Part shown: piece by piece, positions 1 to 14,095 of the stretch
Layout of the letters: each line of letters begins with the position of its first letter
How positions within the stretch are numbered: the stretch's first letter is position 1
Origin: Phymorhynchus buccinoides
Taxonomy: Eukaryota; Mollusca; Gastropoda; Neogastropoda; Raphitomidae
DNA: 64,000 nt
Reading direction: 5' to 3'
NCBI GenBank assembly: GCA_017654935.2
Contig: CM065689.1
Span: forward strand, 60,361,276 to 60,425,275
The notes under the pieces: generated by a model
The model's database searches: none
What the model saw: only the letters and a program-made list of their open reading frames with translations
What the model was told of the DNA's origin: nothing
Translations under genes and position numbers: made by a program

Positions 1-3000
1 TGTGTGATTGAATGGTAGTTTCCATTGTGATTGATGTAGGCCATTGTGTTTGATTTGATGGTAGTGTCCGTGTGTGATTGGTGGTGGCCCTCCTGTGTGT
101 GAATGATGCGTAGCCCTGTGTGTGTGATGGTAGGACCTGTGTGTGGATTGATGTAGGCCCTGTGTTGTGATGATGGTAGGCCCTGTGTGTGATGAATGGT
201 AGGTACCTGGTGTATTGATGGTAGGTCCTGTGTGATTGACGGTAGGTCCTGTGTGTGATTAGATGGTAGGCCCTTGTGTGTGATTGATGGTAGGTCCTGT
301 GTGTGATGATGGTAGGCCCTGCTTGTGTGACTTGATGGTAGGCCGTGGTGATTGATGTAGGTCTATGTGTGATTGATGGTAGGCCCTGTGTGTGACTGGT
401 GGTAGGCCCTGTGTGTGATTATGGTCGGTAGGCCCTGTGTGTGATGATGGTAGGTCCTGTGTGTGATTGATGGTCAGCCTGTGTGTGATTGATGTTAGGG
501 TCTGTGTGCGATGAGGTAGGCCTGGTGTGATTGAATGGTAGTTTCCTGTTGTGTGGATTGATGGTAGGTCCTATGTGTGCTTGAATGGTAGGTCCTGGCG
601 TGATTGATGGTAGTGTCCTATGTGTGATGTGGTAGGGGCCCTGTGTGTGATGGTGAGTTCGGTGGATTTATGGTATGTCCTGTGTGTGATTGATGGTTAG
701 GCCCGGTGTGTGATGATGGTAGGTCCTGTGTGATTGATGGAGGCCTGGGTTGAGGAGCGTAGGCCCTGTGTGTGATTGGTGGTAGGCCCTGTGTGTGATT
801 GATGGTAGGTCCTAGTGTTTTTCTGTGATTGATGGTAGGTCCCGGTGGTGATCGGTGGTATCGGCCTGGTGTATTGGTGGTAGGCACTGTGTGTGATGAT
901 GGTAGGTTCTGTATGTGAGTGATGGTAGTCCTGGGTGTGGATTGTGGTAGTCCGTGTGTGATTGACTGGTAGGTCCGCTGTGTGATTGATGGGGGTCCTA
1001 GTGTGCGATTGGTGGTAGGCCATGTGTGTGATTAATGGTATGGGCCTGTGTGTGATTGAATGTAGGTCCTGTGTGTGATTGATGGTAGGTCCTGTGTGAT
1101 GATGGTAGGTCCTGTGTGTGATGATGGTGGCACTGTGTGTGATGAATGGTTAGGTCCTGTGTTGATTGATGGCTAGGGGACAGGTCCTATGTGTGATGGT
1201 GGAGGCCCGTGTGTGATGAATTGTAGGTCCTATGATGATTGATGTTAGGTCTGTGTGATTGTGTAGGTCCTGTGTGTGATTGAATGGAAGGTCATATTGT
1301 GTGATTGATGGTTAGGCCCTGTGGGTGACGGTGGTATGTTCCTGTGCGTATGGTGTAGGCCTGTGTATGATTGATGGCAGGTCATGGGTTGTGATGAGTG
1401 TAGGTCTGTGTGTGATGGTGGTAGGTTTCCGGTTGTGATGATGGTAGGGCCTGGTGTGATTGGTGATAGAGCCCGGTGTGTGTATTGATGGTAGGACCCT
1501 GTGGTGATTGATGGTAGGTCCTGTGTGTGATTGGTGGAAGGCCCTGGTGTGATGATGTAGGTCCCGTGTGTGATTGATGGTGTCTGTGTGTGATGGTGGT
1601 AGGCCTGGTGTATTGAGGAGGTTCCTGTGTGTGATTGAGGATAAGGCCCTGCGTGTGATTGGTGTAAAGCCTATGTGTATGGTGGTAGGGCTGTGTGACT
1701 TGAATGGCTAGTCCTGTGAATTGGTGGAGCCCGTGTGGACGATGGTAGGCTATGTGTGTGATTGATGTAGGCCCTGTGTTTGTGATTGGTGGTAGGCCCT
1801 GTGTGTGATTGGTGGTAGGTCCTGTGTTCTGTGATTGCATGTATTCCTGGTGATGATGGTAGTTCCTGTGTGTGAGTGTGGTAGGTCCTGTGTGATGATG
1901 GTTAGGTACTATGTGTGATGATGTAGGGCCTGTGTGATTTGATGTAGGTCCTTTGATTGGTGGTAGCCCGTGTGTGATTGATGTAGGTCCTGTGTGATGG
2001 TGGTAGGCCCGTGACTGTGATTGAGGTAGGTCTGTGTGGATTGATGTAGGTCCTGTGTGTGACATGGATGAGTAGGTCCTGTGTGATTGAGGTAGGTCTA
2101 TGTGTGATTGATAGTAGGTCCTGTGTGATTGATGTAGGTCGGTGATTGGTTGGTAGGCCCTGTGTGTATTGATGGTAGGTCCGTGTGATTGCATGGTAGG
2201 TCTAGTGATTGGGGTAGGCCCTGTGTGTAATGGGGTAGGCAACTCACTGTGTGGAATGATGGTGGCACTGCGTGTGATTGATGGTAGGCCCCTCTGTGTG
2301 TGATTGGTGGTAGGACCTGTGTGCGATTGATGGTAGGTCCTGTGTGTGATGATGGTAGGCCCTGGGTGATTGAGGTCGGACCTGTGGGTTGATTGGTGGT
2401 AGTTCCGTGTGTGATGCGGTGGTCCGGTGTTGTGATGATGGTAGCGTCCGTGTGTGATGATGGTTAGGTCCTCTGTGTGAGTGGGGGTAGGCCCTGTGTG
2501 TGATTGGTGGTAGGCCCTGGTGTGATTGATGGTAGGCCCCTGTGGTGATTGATGGTAGGTCCTGAGTGCGATGATGGTAGGGCTGTGTGTGATTGGTGGT
2601 AGGCCCTGTGTGTGATGGTTGTCCGGCTGTGTGTGATGGATGGTTAGGTCCTTGTGGGATGATGGTAGGTCCTGTGTGTGATTGATGGGAGTGCCCTGTG
2701 TGTGTTGAATGGTTGGTCATGTGTGTGATTGATGGTAGGGTCCTGGTGTGAATTGGTGGTAGGCCATGAGTGTTGATTGAAAGGGTAGGTTCCTTGTTGT
2801 GATTGAATGGTATGTTCCTGTGTGTGATTGATGGTAGGTCCTGTTGTGATGAGGAGGTCCCTGTGTGTGATTGATGGTACGGAACTGTGTGTGATTGAAT
2901 GTGAGGTCCTGTGGTATTGATGTAGGTACTAATGTGTGATTAGGTGGAAGGCCTGTGTGTGAGTGGTGATAGGCCCTGTGTGCGATGAATGGTAGGTCAT

Positions 3001-6000
3001 ATGGTGATTGATGGAGGTCCTTTGGGATTGGTGGTAGGTCTTGTGTGTGATTGAACGTAGGCCCTTTTTGTGATTGGTGTTCGTGTCCTGTGTGTGCTTG
3101 ATGGTAGGCCCTTGTGTGTGATGATGGTTAGGTCTGTGTGTGATTGAGGTAGGACCTGTGATTGGTGGTAGGCCGTGTGTGATTGATGGTAGTTCCTGTG
3201 TGTGATGATTGGTAGGGTCCTGTGATTGGTGGTAGGCCTGTGTGTGATTCATGGTAGGTCCTGTTTGATGATGGTAGGTCATTGTGATTGGTGGTAAGGC
3301 CGGTGATGGTGGTAGGCCCAGCTGTGGTGATTGGGGGGTAGGACCTGTGGTGATGATGGTAGGCTGTGTGTGATTGGTGGAGGCCCTGTGTGTGATTATG
3401 GTAGGCCCCCCCACATGCGTGTGATTGAGGCAGCCCGTGTAGATGGTGGTAGGCCCTGTGGTGATAGATGTAGGTCATGTGATGATGGTATAGGTCTATG
3501 AGTGATTGATGGTAGGTCCTGCGTGATTGATGGTAGGTCATGTGTGTGATTGAGGTAGGTCCTGGTGATTGAAGGTAGGTCCTGCTGTGTGATTGATGGT
3601 AGGTCCTGTGTTGTGATTGAGGTAGGTATGTGTGTTGAGTTAGCGGTCCTATGGTGATTGATGGTAGGTTCCTGTGTGATTGATGGTAGTCCTGTGATGG
3701 TGGTAGGCAATTGTGTTGATGATGGTAGGTCCTGTTGTGATTGGTGGTAGGCCCTGTGTGTTGAATGGTGGTGTAGCTGTGTGGTGAGGATAGTAGGCTC
3801 TTGTGTGATGGTTTGATGGTAGGTCCTGTGTGATTGATGGTAGGTCTCTGTGTGATGGTGGTATGCCCTGTGTGGTGATTGGTGGAGGACCTGTGTTTGA
3901 TTTGATGTACGTCCCTGTGGGTGATTGAGGTAGGTCCTGGTGATTGATGGTAGTCATAGTGTGTGAGGGATGGTAGGCCGGTGTGACTGAGGTAGTAAGG
4001 TCCTATGCGTATTGATGGTAGGTAATGTGTGTTGTTCTGGTAGGTACTATGGTGATTGATGTAGGTCATCGTGCGGATGATGGTATGTCTGTGTGTGATG
4101 ATGGTAGGTTCCTGGTGTGAATTGATGGTCGGTCCTGTGTGTGATTGAATGTAGGCCCTGGTGTGATGATATAGGTTCCTATGTGTGATTGGTGGTAGGT
4201 CCTGTGTGGATTGGTGGTAGGTCCTATGTGTGATTGGGTATGTCCTATGTGTGATGATGGTAGGCCCTGTGTGTGATGGGGTAGGCCCTGTGTGATGAGG
4301 GAGATTCTGTGATTGTGGTAGGTCCCGGGTGTGAGTGGTGGTAGGCCCTGTGTGATTGATGTAGCCCTAGGTACTGTGATTGGTGGTAGGCCCTGGTGTG
4401 AGTGAGGTAGGTCCAGTGTGATTGATGGTATGCCCTATGGTGATGATGCAGACTGTGTGTGATGGTGGTAGGCCCGGTGTGATTGGATGGTAGGCCCTAA
4501 TGTGTGATTGGTACGGTAGGCCTGTGTGTGATGATGGTGGTCCTGTGTGATTGATGGTTAGGCCTATGTTGTGGAGTGCGGTAGGCCGGTGTGTGATGAT
4601 GGTAGGCCCGGTGTGATTGATGGTAGGCCCATGTGTGATGATGGTTAGGTCCTGTGTGTGATTGATGGTAGTCCTATGGTGATTGCTGGTAGTTCCTGTG
4701 TGATTGATGGTAGGTTCTGTGATTGGTTGGTAAGGTCTGGTGTGATGGTGGTAGCAGGTGGGATTGATGGTAGGTCTATGGGTGATTGATGGTAGGTACC
4801 TGTGTGATTTGATGTAGTCGTGTGTGATTGATGGTAGGTCCATCTGTGTGTCGATTGGTGTAGGTCCTGGTGTGATGATGGTAGTTACTGTGTGTGATTG
4901 ATGCAGAGGTCCTGGGTGATTGAGGTAGGTCTATGTGTGATTGGTGGTAGGTCCTGGTGATTGATGGTAGGGTCCTGTGTGTGATGATGGTGGGTTCCTA
5001 TGTTGATTGGGTAGGTCTGTGGGATTGATGGTAGGTCTGGGTGTGATTGATGGTAGGTCACTATGTGTGATGGTGGTAGGTCCTAGGGATTGATGGGTTA
5101 GTGTCCTGTGTGTGATGTGAGAGTCCTGTGTGAGATGGTAGGCTGGTGTGATTGATGTAGGTCCTGGATGTGATTGATGGAGGCCCTTATGTGTGAATGA
5201 GGAGGTCCTGGTGTGATGATGGTAGAGTCTGTGAGGTGGATGATGGTAGGTACTGTGTGATGATGTAGGGCCCTATTGTGTGATGATGGTAGGTCCGTGT
5301 TGAGTTGATGGTAGGTCCTGTGTGATGATGGTAGGTCCTGTGCTGATGGTGTAGGATCCTGTGTGATTGATTGTAGGTCATGGTGCGATTGATGGTAGGA
5401 CAATGTGTGATTGATGGCTAGGGTCCTCGTGTGCGATGATGGTAGGTCCTGTTGATGATGTAGGCAATGTGTAATTGATGTAGGTATATGGTGGATGATG
5501 GTAGGTCCTGTGTGTGATTGATGGTGGTCCTGTGTGATTGATGGTAGGCCATATTGTGTGATTGATGTAGGTCCTGTGTGATGATGGTAGGTCGTATGTG
5601 TGATTGATGTTAGGTCCTGTGTGTGATTGATGGTAGTTCCTGTGCGTGATTGGTGTAGGTCCTGTGGTGAATTGAGTGGATGTCTGTGTGATGATGGATG
5701 CCTATTGTGATTGAGGTAGGTCCTATGTTGTGATGGTGGTAGGTCCTGTGTGTGATGATGGTAGGTCACTGTGTGTGATTGAATGGTAAGTCCGTATGTG
5801 TTGATGGTAGGTCCTGTGTGTGATGGTGTGGTAGGTTCTGTGTGTGTGATTGAATGGTAGGTACTGGTGTGATTTGATGGGTAGTCCTGTTTGTGTGATT
5901 GATGGTGAGGTCCTGGTGTGATGAATGGTAGTCCTGGCGTGATTGAATGGTAGGTCCTATGTGTGATTGGTGGTAGGCCCTGTGTGTGATTGATGGTAGG

Positions 6001-9000
6001 TCATGTGTGATGATGGTAGGTCCTGTGTGGATGATGGAGGTCACTGTGTGATTGTTGATGGTAGGGCCCTATGTGTGATTGATGGTAACGGTCCTATGTT
6101 GATGGTGGTAGGTATTCCTGGTGTGAATTGAGGAGTTCCTGTGGGGACTGATGGTAGGTCCTGTGTGTGATGATGTAAGGGCCCTGTTGTGGATTGAGGT
6201 AGGTCCTGGGTGTGATGATGGTAGGGCCTGTTGTGGGATTGATGGTAAGGCCTTGTTGATGGTGTATGTCCTATGTGTGTATTGATGGAGGCCCTGTGTT
6301 GATTGATGGTAGGTCTGTGCTGTGATTGATGGTAGGGCCCACTGTGGTGTTGATCGGTAGGTCCTGTGTGTGACTGATGGTAGGTCTTGTGTGTGATGGT
6401 GGTAGGTCCTGTGTGTGAATGGTGGAGGTCTGTGTGAGGGTGGTAGGTCTGTGTGTGAGGTGGTAGGTCCTGTGTGTATGAATGGCTAGTCCTATGTGTG
6501 ATTGATGGTAGGCCTGTGCGGGTGATTAATGTGGTCCTGTGTGTGATGTGGTCAGGCCCTGTGTGTGAATGAATGGGTAGTAGGCCTGTGGTGAATGGTG
6601 GTAGGCCTGTGTGTGATTGGTGGTAGGCCCGTGTGTGATTTGATTGGTAGTTCCTGTGGATTGATGGGTAGGCCGTTTGTATGATGTAGGCCGTGTGTGA
6701 TTGAATGGTAGGTCTGTGCGTGATAGTGTAGGCTGTGTTGTTGGTGGTAGCCTTGTGTGATGAGGTAGGTCCTTTGTGATTGATGGTAGGTCCTGGTGTG
6801 ATTGATGGTAGGCCCTGTGTGTGATTGAATGGAGGCCTGTGTGGATTGTGGTAGGCCTGTGTGTGATTGGTGGTAGGCCTGTGTGTGATGTGGTAGGGCC
6901 CTGTGTGTGATGATGGTAGGTCCTTGTGTGATGATGGTAGGCCATGTGTGTGATGAAGGGAGGGTACTATGTGTGATGATTGGTAGGCCTGTGTGGATAT
7001 GGTAGGGATGTGTGCGATTGGGGTAGGACCGTGTGTGATTGAATGGTTAGGTCCTGTGTGTGATGGTGGTAGGCATTGTGTGTGATTAATGGTAGGCCCG
7101 GGTGCGATTGTGGTAGCCCGTGTGTGATGAATGGAGGTCCTGTGTGTGATTGGTGGTAGGCCCTGTGTGTGATTGGTGGTAGGGCCTGTGTGTGATTGGT
7201 GGTAGGCAATGGTGTGACGGTAGGTCTGTGGTGATGATGGTAGATCCTGTGTGTGATTGGGGAGGCCCTGTGTGGATTGAGGTATTCTGTGTGACTGATG
7301 TAGGTCTGTGTGATGATGGTAGCCCGTGTGTGATTGAATGGTAGTGCTGGGTTGATTGGTGGTAGGCCTGTGCGTGATTGTGGTAGCCCTGGTGTGATTA
7401 ATTGTAGGCCTAGTGTGATTGGTTGTCAGGCTATGTGGTGATGGTAGGACCGGTCGTGATTGAATGGTATGTGCCGTGTGTGGATTGGTGGGTAGGCCCG
7501 TGTGTGATTGGTGAGTCCCTGTGTGTGACTGATGGTAGGTACTATGTGTGATGGTGGTAGGTCACGGTGTGATGGTCGTAGGTCCTATGGTGATGGTGTA
7601 GGTCCTATGTGTGATTGATGATAGGCCTTTGTGATTGATGGTAGTTCTTTGATTGGTGGAGGCCTGTGGGAGTGGTGGTAGGCCCTGTGTGATTGATGTA
7701 GGCCCTATGGTGTGATTGGTGGTAGGCACTGTGATGCGAGTGATGGTAGGTCCGTGTGATGAGGTGGTACTATGTGTGATTGACGGCAGGCCATGTGTGT
7801 GATCGGTGGAGGCCTGTGTGAGTGAGGTAGGCCCTATGTGTGATTGGGGTAGGCCTGTCGTGGATTGTGCGTAGATCCTGTGTGATTGATGGTAGGCACT
7901 ATGTGATTGGTGGTAGGCCCTGTGGTGATTGATGGAGGCACTGTGTGAATTGATGTAGGCCCTTGAGTGATCGATGTAGGTCATGTGTGTGATGATGGAG
8001 GTCCTATGGTGATTGATGTAGGTCATGTGTGATTGATGGAGTTCTCGTGATTGGCGGTAGGTCCTGTTTGTGTGATTGGGGTAGGCCCTGTTCTGGTGTG
8101 ATGTGATGTAGTCCTATGTTGTGATTATGGTGGTCATGGTGGATGACCGGTAGTTCCGGTGTTGATTGATGGTAGTTCTAGGGTGTGATTGGTGGAGGCC
8201 TGTGTGGGATTGATGGGTAGGTCCTGTGTGGATGATGGTAGGTCCGTGTTATAGATGGTAGGTCCTGTGCGTGGATGATGGTAGGTACATGTGTGATTGG
8301 TGGTAGGTCTTGGTGATGGGATGTAGGCATGGTGATTGATGGAGGTACTATGTGTGATTGATGTTAGTCCAGGTGATTGGTGGTAGGTCCTGTGTGGATG
8401 GTGGTAGCGTCCGTGGTGATGATGGTTAGGTCCTGTGTGTGATGAGGTAGGTCCCTAGTGTGATTGATGGTAGATCTGTGTTTGATTGATTGGTAGGTCC
8501 TGTGTGAGGATGGTAGGCCCTATGTGTGATTGATGGTTATGTCCTGTGTAGTGTGATTGACGGTAAGGTCCTGTGTATTGATGGTAGTCGTTGATTGGTG
8601 TAGGTCAGTGTGATTGATGTGGGGTAGGTCCTGTGTTTGATTGATGGTAGGACTATGTGTGATTGAGGTCAGGTCCTGCCTGTGTGATTGATGGTAGGTC
8701 CGTGTGATTGATGTAGGGCCCTAGGTATGATCTGCAGGGTAGGTCCTATGGTGATTGATGGTAGGCCCGTGTGTGATGATGGTAGGTCCTGTGTGATGAT
8801 TGTAGGCCCCAGTGTGATGAGTAGGTCTGTGTGATTGATGGATAGCGTATGTGTGATGAGGGTAGGTCTGTGTGTGATGATGGTAGGACGGTTGATTGGT
8901 GTAGGTATGTGTGTGATTGATGGTAGGTCTGTGTGATTGATGGTAGGCCCTATGTGTGATTGATGGTAGGTTCCTATGTGGATTGGTGGTAGGTCTGCTG

Positions 9001-12000
9001 ATGATGTAGGTCCGTGTGTGATTATGGTAGGTCCTGTGGTGTGATTGATGGTCAGGACCTGTGTGTGATTGATTGGTAGGGTCCTGTGGTGATGAGGTAG
9101 TCCGGTTGATTTGATGGTAAGGCCCAGTGTGTGATTTGTGGTAGGTCCATGTGTGATGACGGTAGAGACCTGGGTGTGATTGTTGGTAAGGCTGGTGCTG
9201 AATTGAGGTAGGCCCTTCGTGGTGATTGATTGTAGGTCCGGGTGATCGAGGTCAAGGCCTGTGTGTGATGGTGTAGGGTACTGGTGTTATTGGGGTAGGC
9301 CTGTTGTGATGAGGGTTAGGTCCGTGTTGACGTGATGGGGATAGGCCAGTGTGGATGGTGGTAGATCCTATGTGTGATTGGGGAGTCCTGTGTTGTGATT
9401 GTGTAGGGTCCTGTGTGGACTGGTGGTATGGTCCTGTGTTTGTGATTGAATGTAGGTCCTATGTGTGAGATGGTAGGCCTTGTGTGTGATAATGGTAGGT
9501 CTGTGTGTGATGGTGGTGCCCATGTGGTGATGAATGGGTATGTCCTGGTGTGATTGGTGTAGGCCCTGTGTGTGATGAATGGTAGGTCCCGGTGTGATTG
9601 GGGTAGGCCCTGGGTGTGATGGTGTAGGCATGTGTGTGTATGATAGTAAGGCCCGTGTGTGATTGATGAGTAGCCCTGCGTGTGATGGTGGTAGGCCCTG
9701 TGTGTATTGATGGTAGTCCCCGTGTGTGATTGATGGGAGGTCGTGTTGATGATGAGGTCCCTGTGTGTGATTGATGTAGGACCTGTGTGTGATTGGGAGG
9801 CCCTGTGTGTGATGCTGTAAGGCCCTGTGTGTGATTAGGTAGGATCCTGTGTGGATGATGGTAGGTACATGTGTGTGAGTGAATGGAGTCCTATGGGTGA
9901 TTGATGTAGCCCTGTGTGTGATGATGGTAAGTTCCTGTGTGGATTGGTGGTAGGCCCTGGGTGTGATTTGAATGGAGGTCTATGTGTGAGATGGTAGTAG
10001 GTCATGTGGTGATTGTGGAGGTAATGGTGTGATTGGTGGTATCCCTGTGTGTGCTTGAAATGGTAGGTCCTGTGTGTGATGGTGTAGGCAGTGTGTGATT
10101 GAATGAGGTCCTGTGTGTGATTGGTGGTAGGACTGTGTGTGATGGGTGGCTAGGGGGCCCTGGTGTGATGGTAGGCCGGTGGTATTTTAGGTAGGTCCTG
10201 TGTGTGATGTGGTGTAGGCCGTGTGTGATTGATGGTATGGTCCTGTGTGATTGATGGTAGGTCCTGTTGTGTGATTGATGTAGTGCCTGTTTGGATGAAG
10301 GTAGGTGCTGTGTGTGATTGATGGTAGGCCTGTGATCTAGTAGGCCCGTGTGGATTGATGTTAGGTCCTAGTGGAGTGATGGTATGCCCTGTGTGTGATG
10401 GTGGTAGGCCAGTGTGTGAGGTGGTAGGCCCGTGTGGATTGATGGTCAGGTCCCGTGCGATGATGGTAGGCACTGTGTGTGATTGAATGGTAGGTCCGGT
10501 GCGGTGATTGATGGTAGGCTGTGTGGATTGGTGGTAGTCCTGATATGTGTGATTGAATGGTAGGTCCGCTGTGTGGAATGAGGTAGGCCTGTTGTGTGAT
10601 GGTGGTAGGTCTATTTGTGATGATGTAGGCCCTGTGTGTGATTGATGGTAGGTCTGTGTTGTCGATGAGGTAGGCACTGTGTGTGATGATGGTAGGTCGT
10701 GTTTGATTGATGGTAGCTCCTGTGATGTTATTGGGGTATGGCCTGTGGTGATGGTGTAGTCTGGTGATTGATGTAGGTCTGTGTGTGTGATGGTAGGTTC
10801 CTGTGTGTGATGATGTAGGACACGTGTGTGATTGAAGGTAGGTGCGTGTGTGATTAGGAGGCCCTGTGTGTGTGGAGGTAGTGACTATTGTTGTGATTGA
10901 TGTAGCCCCTGTGTGTGATGGTGGTAGGACATGTGTTGGATTGGTGGTAGGCCCGCTGTGTGATTGATGGTAGGTCCTGTGTGATTGATGGTAGGGCCTG
11001 TGTGTGATGAAGGTAGGTAATGTGTGTGTGATTGATGGTAATCCTGTGGGGGATGTGGTAGGCCTGTGTGTGATTGAAATTGGAGGTCTGTGGGTGATCG
11101 CAATGGTAGTTCTGTGTGTGATGATGGTAGGTCCTGTGGATTGATGGTGGTCCTGTGTGGGATGATGGTAGGCTGTGTGTGATTGGTGGTAGGCACTGTG
11201 GTGATTGTTGGTAGCCCGGTGTGATTGGTGGTAGGCCCTGTTGTGATTGAATGGTTAGGCCATGTGTGTGTCGACTGGTTAGGTCCTGTGTTTGATGATG
11301 GTATGACTGTGATTGATGTAGGTCCTGTTTAGTGATTGATGGGAGGCCTGTGTGTGATGTGGTAGTCCTGTGGTGATTGGTGGTAGGGCCATGTGTGTGA
11401 TTGGTGGTAGGACCTGGGTGATTGTGGTAGGCCTGTGTGCTAGGTCCAGTGAGAGCCCTAAGACCACCATCCAGGGCCTGTGTGTGATGATGGTGGCAGG
11501 CCCTGTGGGATTGATTGTAGGCCTGTGTGATTGATGTAGGGGCCCCCTGGGTGTGATGTTGGTACGGACCGTGTGTGATTTGATTGGTAGGACCTGTTGA
11601 TGGATGGTAGTTCATGTGTGATTGGATGGTAGGCCGTGTGTGAGATGTGTAGGCACCTGTGGTGATGATGGTAGGCCTGTGTGTGGATGGTTGGTATGAC
11701 CTGTGTGGATGGTGGTAGGCCCGGTTGTGATTGATGGTAGCGCCCCTGTGGTTGATTGGTGGAGGTCCTGTGTGTGATTGATGAGTAGGTCCTGTGGTGA
11801 TTGATGGTAGGCCCTGTGTGTGATGGTGTAGGCAAGTGTGTTCTCGATGATGGTAGGCATCTGTGATCTGGATGGTATGTCGTGTGTGATGTGGTGGTAG
11901 GCCGGTGTGTGATTGGTGGTAGGACCTGTGGTGATTGATGGTAGTCCTGTGTGATTGATGGCTAGGCCTGTGTGTGATTGAAGGTAGGTCCTGTGTGCTG

Positions 12001-13285
12001 ATTGAGGTAGGTCTGTGTGTGAGTGATGGTAGGTCTGTGTGTGATTGATTGGTAGGTCCTGTGTGTGATTGAATGGTAGTCTAGTGTGATTGTGGTAGGA
12101 CTGTGTGGATGATGGGGTAGGCCCTGGTGTGATGATGGGAGGCCCTGTGTGTGATTGGTGGTAGGCCTGTGTGTTTGAGGTATATGCCTGTGGGTGATTG
12201 AATGGTGGTTTCCTATGTGTGGATTGATGGTAGGCCCTGTGTGTGATTGATGGTAGGTCCTGTGTTGGTGATTGGTGGTACGACCTTGTGTGTGATGATG
12301 GTAGGACTGTGTGTGATTGATGGTAGGCATGGGTGATTGATGTAGGCCCTCCCTGTTGTGATGATGGTAGGCCATGTGTGGATGAATGGTAGGTCCTGGT
12401 GTGATTGATGGTAGGCTGTGTGATTGAGGTAGCCTATGTGTGATTGATGGTAGGCCTGTGTGTGATTGATGGAGGTCCTGTGCGTGATTGATGGTAGGCC
12501 CTGTGTTTGATTATGGTAGTCCATGGTGTGATTGATGGTAGGTCCTGGGTGATTGATGGTAGGGCGTGTGGATTGGGGTAGCAATGTGCGGTGATGGTGG
12601 TAGGGCCCTGTGTGTGATGATGTAGGTCCCCAGTTCCTGTGGTGATGATGGGCTAGGTCTGATGTGATGATTGATGGTAGGTCTGTGTGGATTGATGGTA
12701 GGCCCCGTGTGTGAGTGATGGTAGAGGTCCTGTGGTGATTGATAGTAGGTCCTAGGTGTGATTGAATGGTAGGTCATGTGTGTGATGATGTACGGTCTTA
12801 TGTGGATTGATTGTAGGCCCTGTGTGTGAGGGGGTATTCCTTGTGTGACTGATGGTAGGCCCTGTGTGTGATTGATGGTAGCATAGTGGTGACTGATGGT
12901 TAGGTCCTGTGTCGATTGATGGTAGGTCCTGTGTATGTATGATGAGCCTGGTGGCGATCGGTGGTAGGCCGTGTTGTGATTGAGGTAGGTCATGTGATTG
13001 TGGTAGGCCCTGTGTCGATGATGGTAGGCCTGTGTGTGATTGGGGTAGGACCGTGTGATTGGTGTAGGCGGTGTGTGATTGAGGTAGGTCCTGTGTGAGA
13101 TGAGTCAGGCCTGTGTTGTGATGTGGTTAGGCCCTGTGGATTGGTGTAGGCCTTGTGTGATGGATGGTAGGTCCTGTGTGATTGATGTAGGCCCTGTGTG
13201 TGATGATGGTAGGCATGCGTGTGATGATGATAGTCCGTGTGTTTGATTGATGGTAGGCCCTAGTGTGTGATTGATGTAGGTACTC
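1..13285. repeat. Degenerate 23-bp satellite array
   Basis: A tandem repeat of roughly 570 units with a period near 23 bp. The core is TGTGTGATTGATGGTAGG followed by YCC, and the common variants are GGTGG for GATGG and GCCC for GTCC. Almost every unit carries single-base gains or losses, so the period wobbles between about 20 and 25. The many reading frames rich in His, Thr, Pro and Gln on the minus strand are by-products of the repeat and are not genes. The array runs off the left edge of the window. Confidence 0.95.
11440..11478 (+). repeat. Copy of the array's flanking sequence inside the 23-bp satellite
   Basis: The satellite is interrupted by about 35 bases containing CCAGTGAGAGCCCTAAG. 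Nearly the same string, CCAGTGAGCCCTAAGCCAG, is found at 13296-13314, exactly where the array meets single-copy sequence. The array edge has therefore been duplicated inside the array, or two array blocks were joined. Confidence 0.7.
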
Positions 13286-14095
13286 GTGGATGGGCCCAGT
13301 GAGCCCTAAGCCAGAGGCCCGCACGGGGTCAGTCAATTTGTCAACAACAAAATGTAAGCTTGGTGTTTTGGGTGAGCACAATTCGGCACAATGCGAGACA
13401 GGTGGAGGCAAATCATCACCCCAAAAACAACAACAAAAAACATTTTTGGATTATAATGCGTACCCAAAAGTGTGCACAAACTTCAGATTTTGTATTAATG
13501 TTCTTAAATTTAATAACAGTGAACATCACCTTATGCCCCCCACCACTTAATGACACTTCTCTGATACTTGCCCTGATTGTAAGTTCTCCTTTAGTATTAA
13601 TATCACCTCACTATTACACTCCTTCCTAGTTAAGAACTTATATGGACGATTTATCAAGGTTTATCATGGAGGTATTCACTGGATGACAAAATAAAGCCAG
13701 TGTCTTAGTCTGGGGTAAGAGAAGAGCCGGCAGTCCGCACAGATACGGGCTGTGTTTTGGCTGCGATGGACTGATGATTGCCACGCGGCCAAGGTGCAGG
13801 TAAAACCCCAGCCAGTGAGATATACAACCTCGTCGCAGCGCCCCTGTGCACGCAGTGATGGGCGCCCCTCCCACCCCCCACCCCCAATCGCTGAGGAAGA
13901 GAGAGGCCAGGGTGGAGTGGGTGGGAACGGGACAGTGGAGGATGTTCCCTGCTTCCACCCATTCCGCAGATAAGAAAAGTGGGGAAACTTTATCATATGC
14001 GGTTCTCATGTTGATTCTGCTCTATAGTCCAAAGGACATGTATGCATAAAAGGGAATAAACACAGAGAAAGGTATGGAGGAAAGTGAGAGGATCA
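13286..14095. other. Single-copy spacer between two satellites
   Basis: Ordinary-complexity sequence of about 800 bases separates the 23-bp satellite from the polypyrimidine array. Short open frames exist on both strands around 13640-14050, but none shows a recognisable domain, and they overlap each other in several frames. I see no supportable gene. Confidence 0.5.

Noticed and set aside
618..13411. Dozens of His/Thr/Pro-rich minus-strand frames
   Set aside because: They are translations of the 23-bp satellite, change frame with every indel and repeat one motif.
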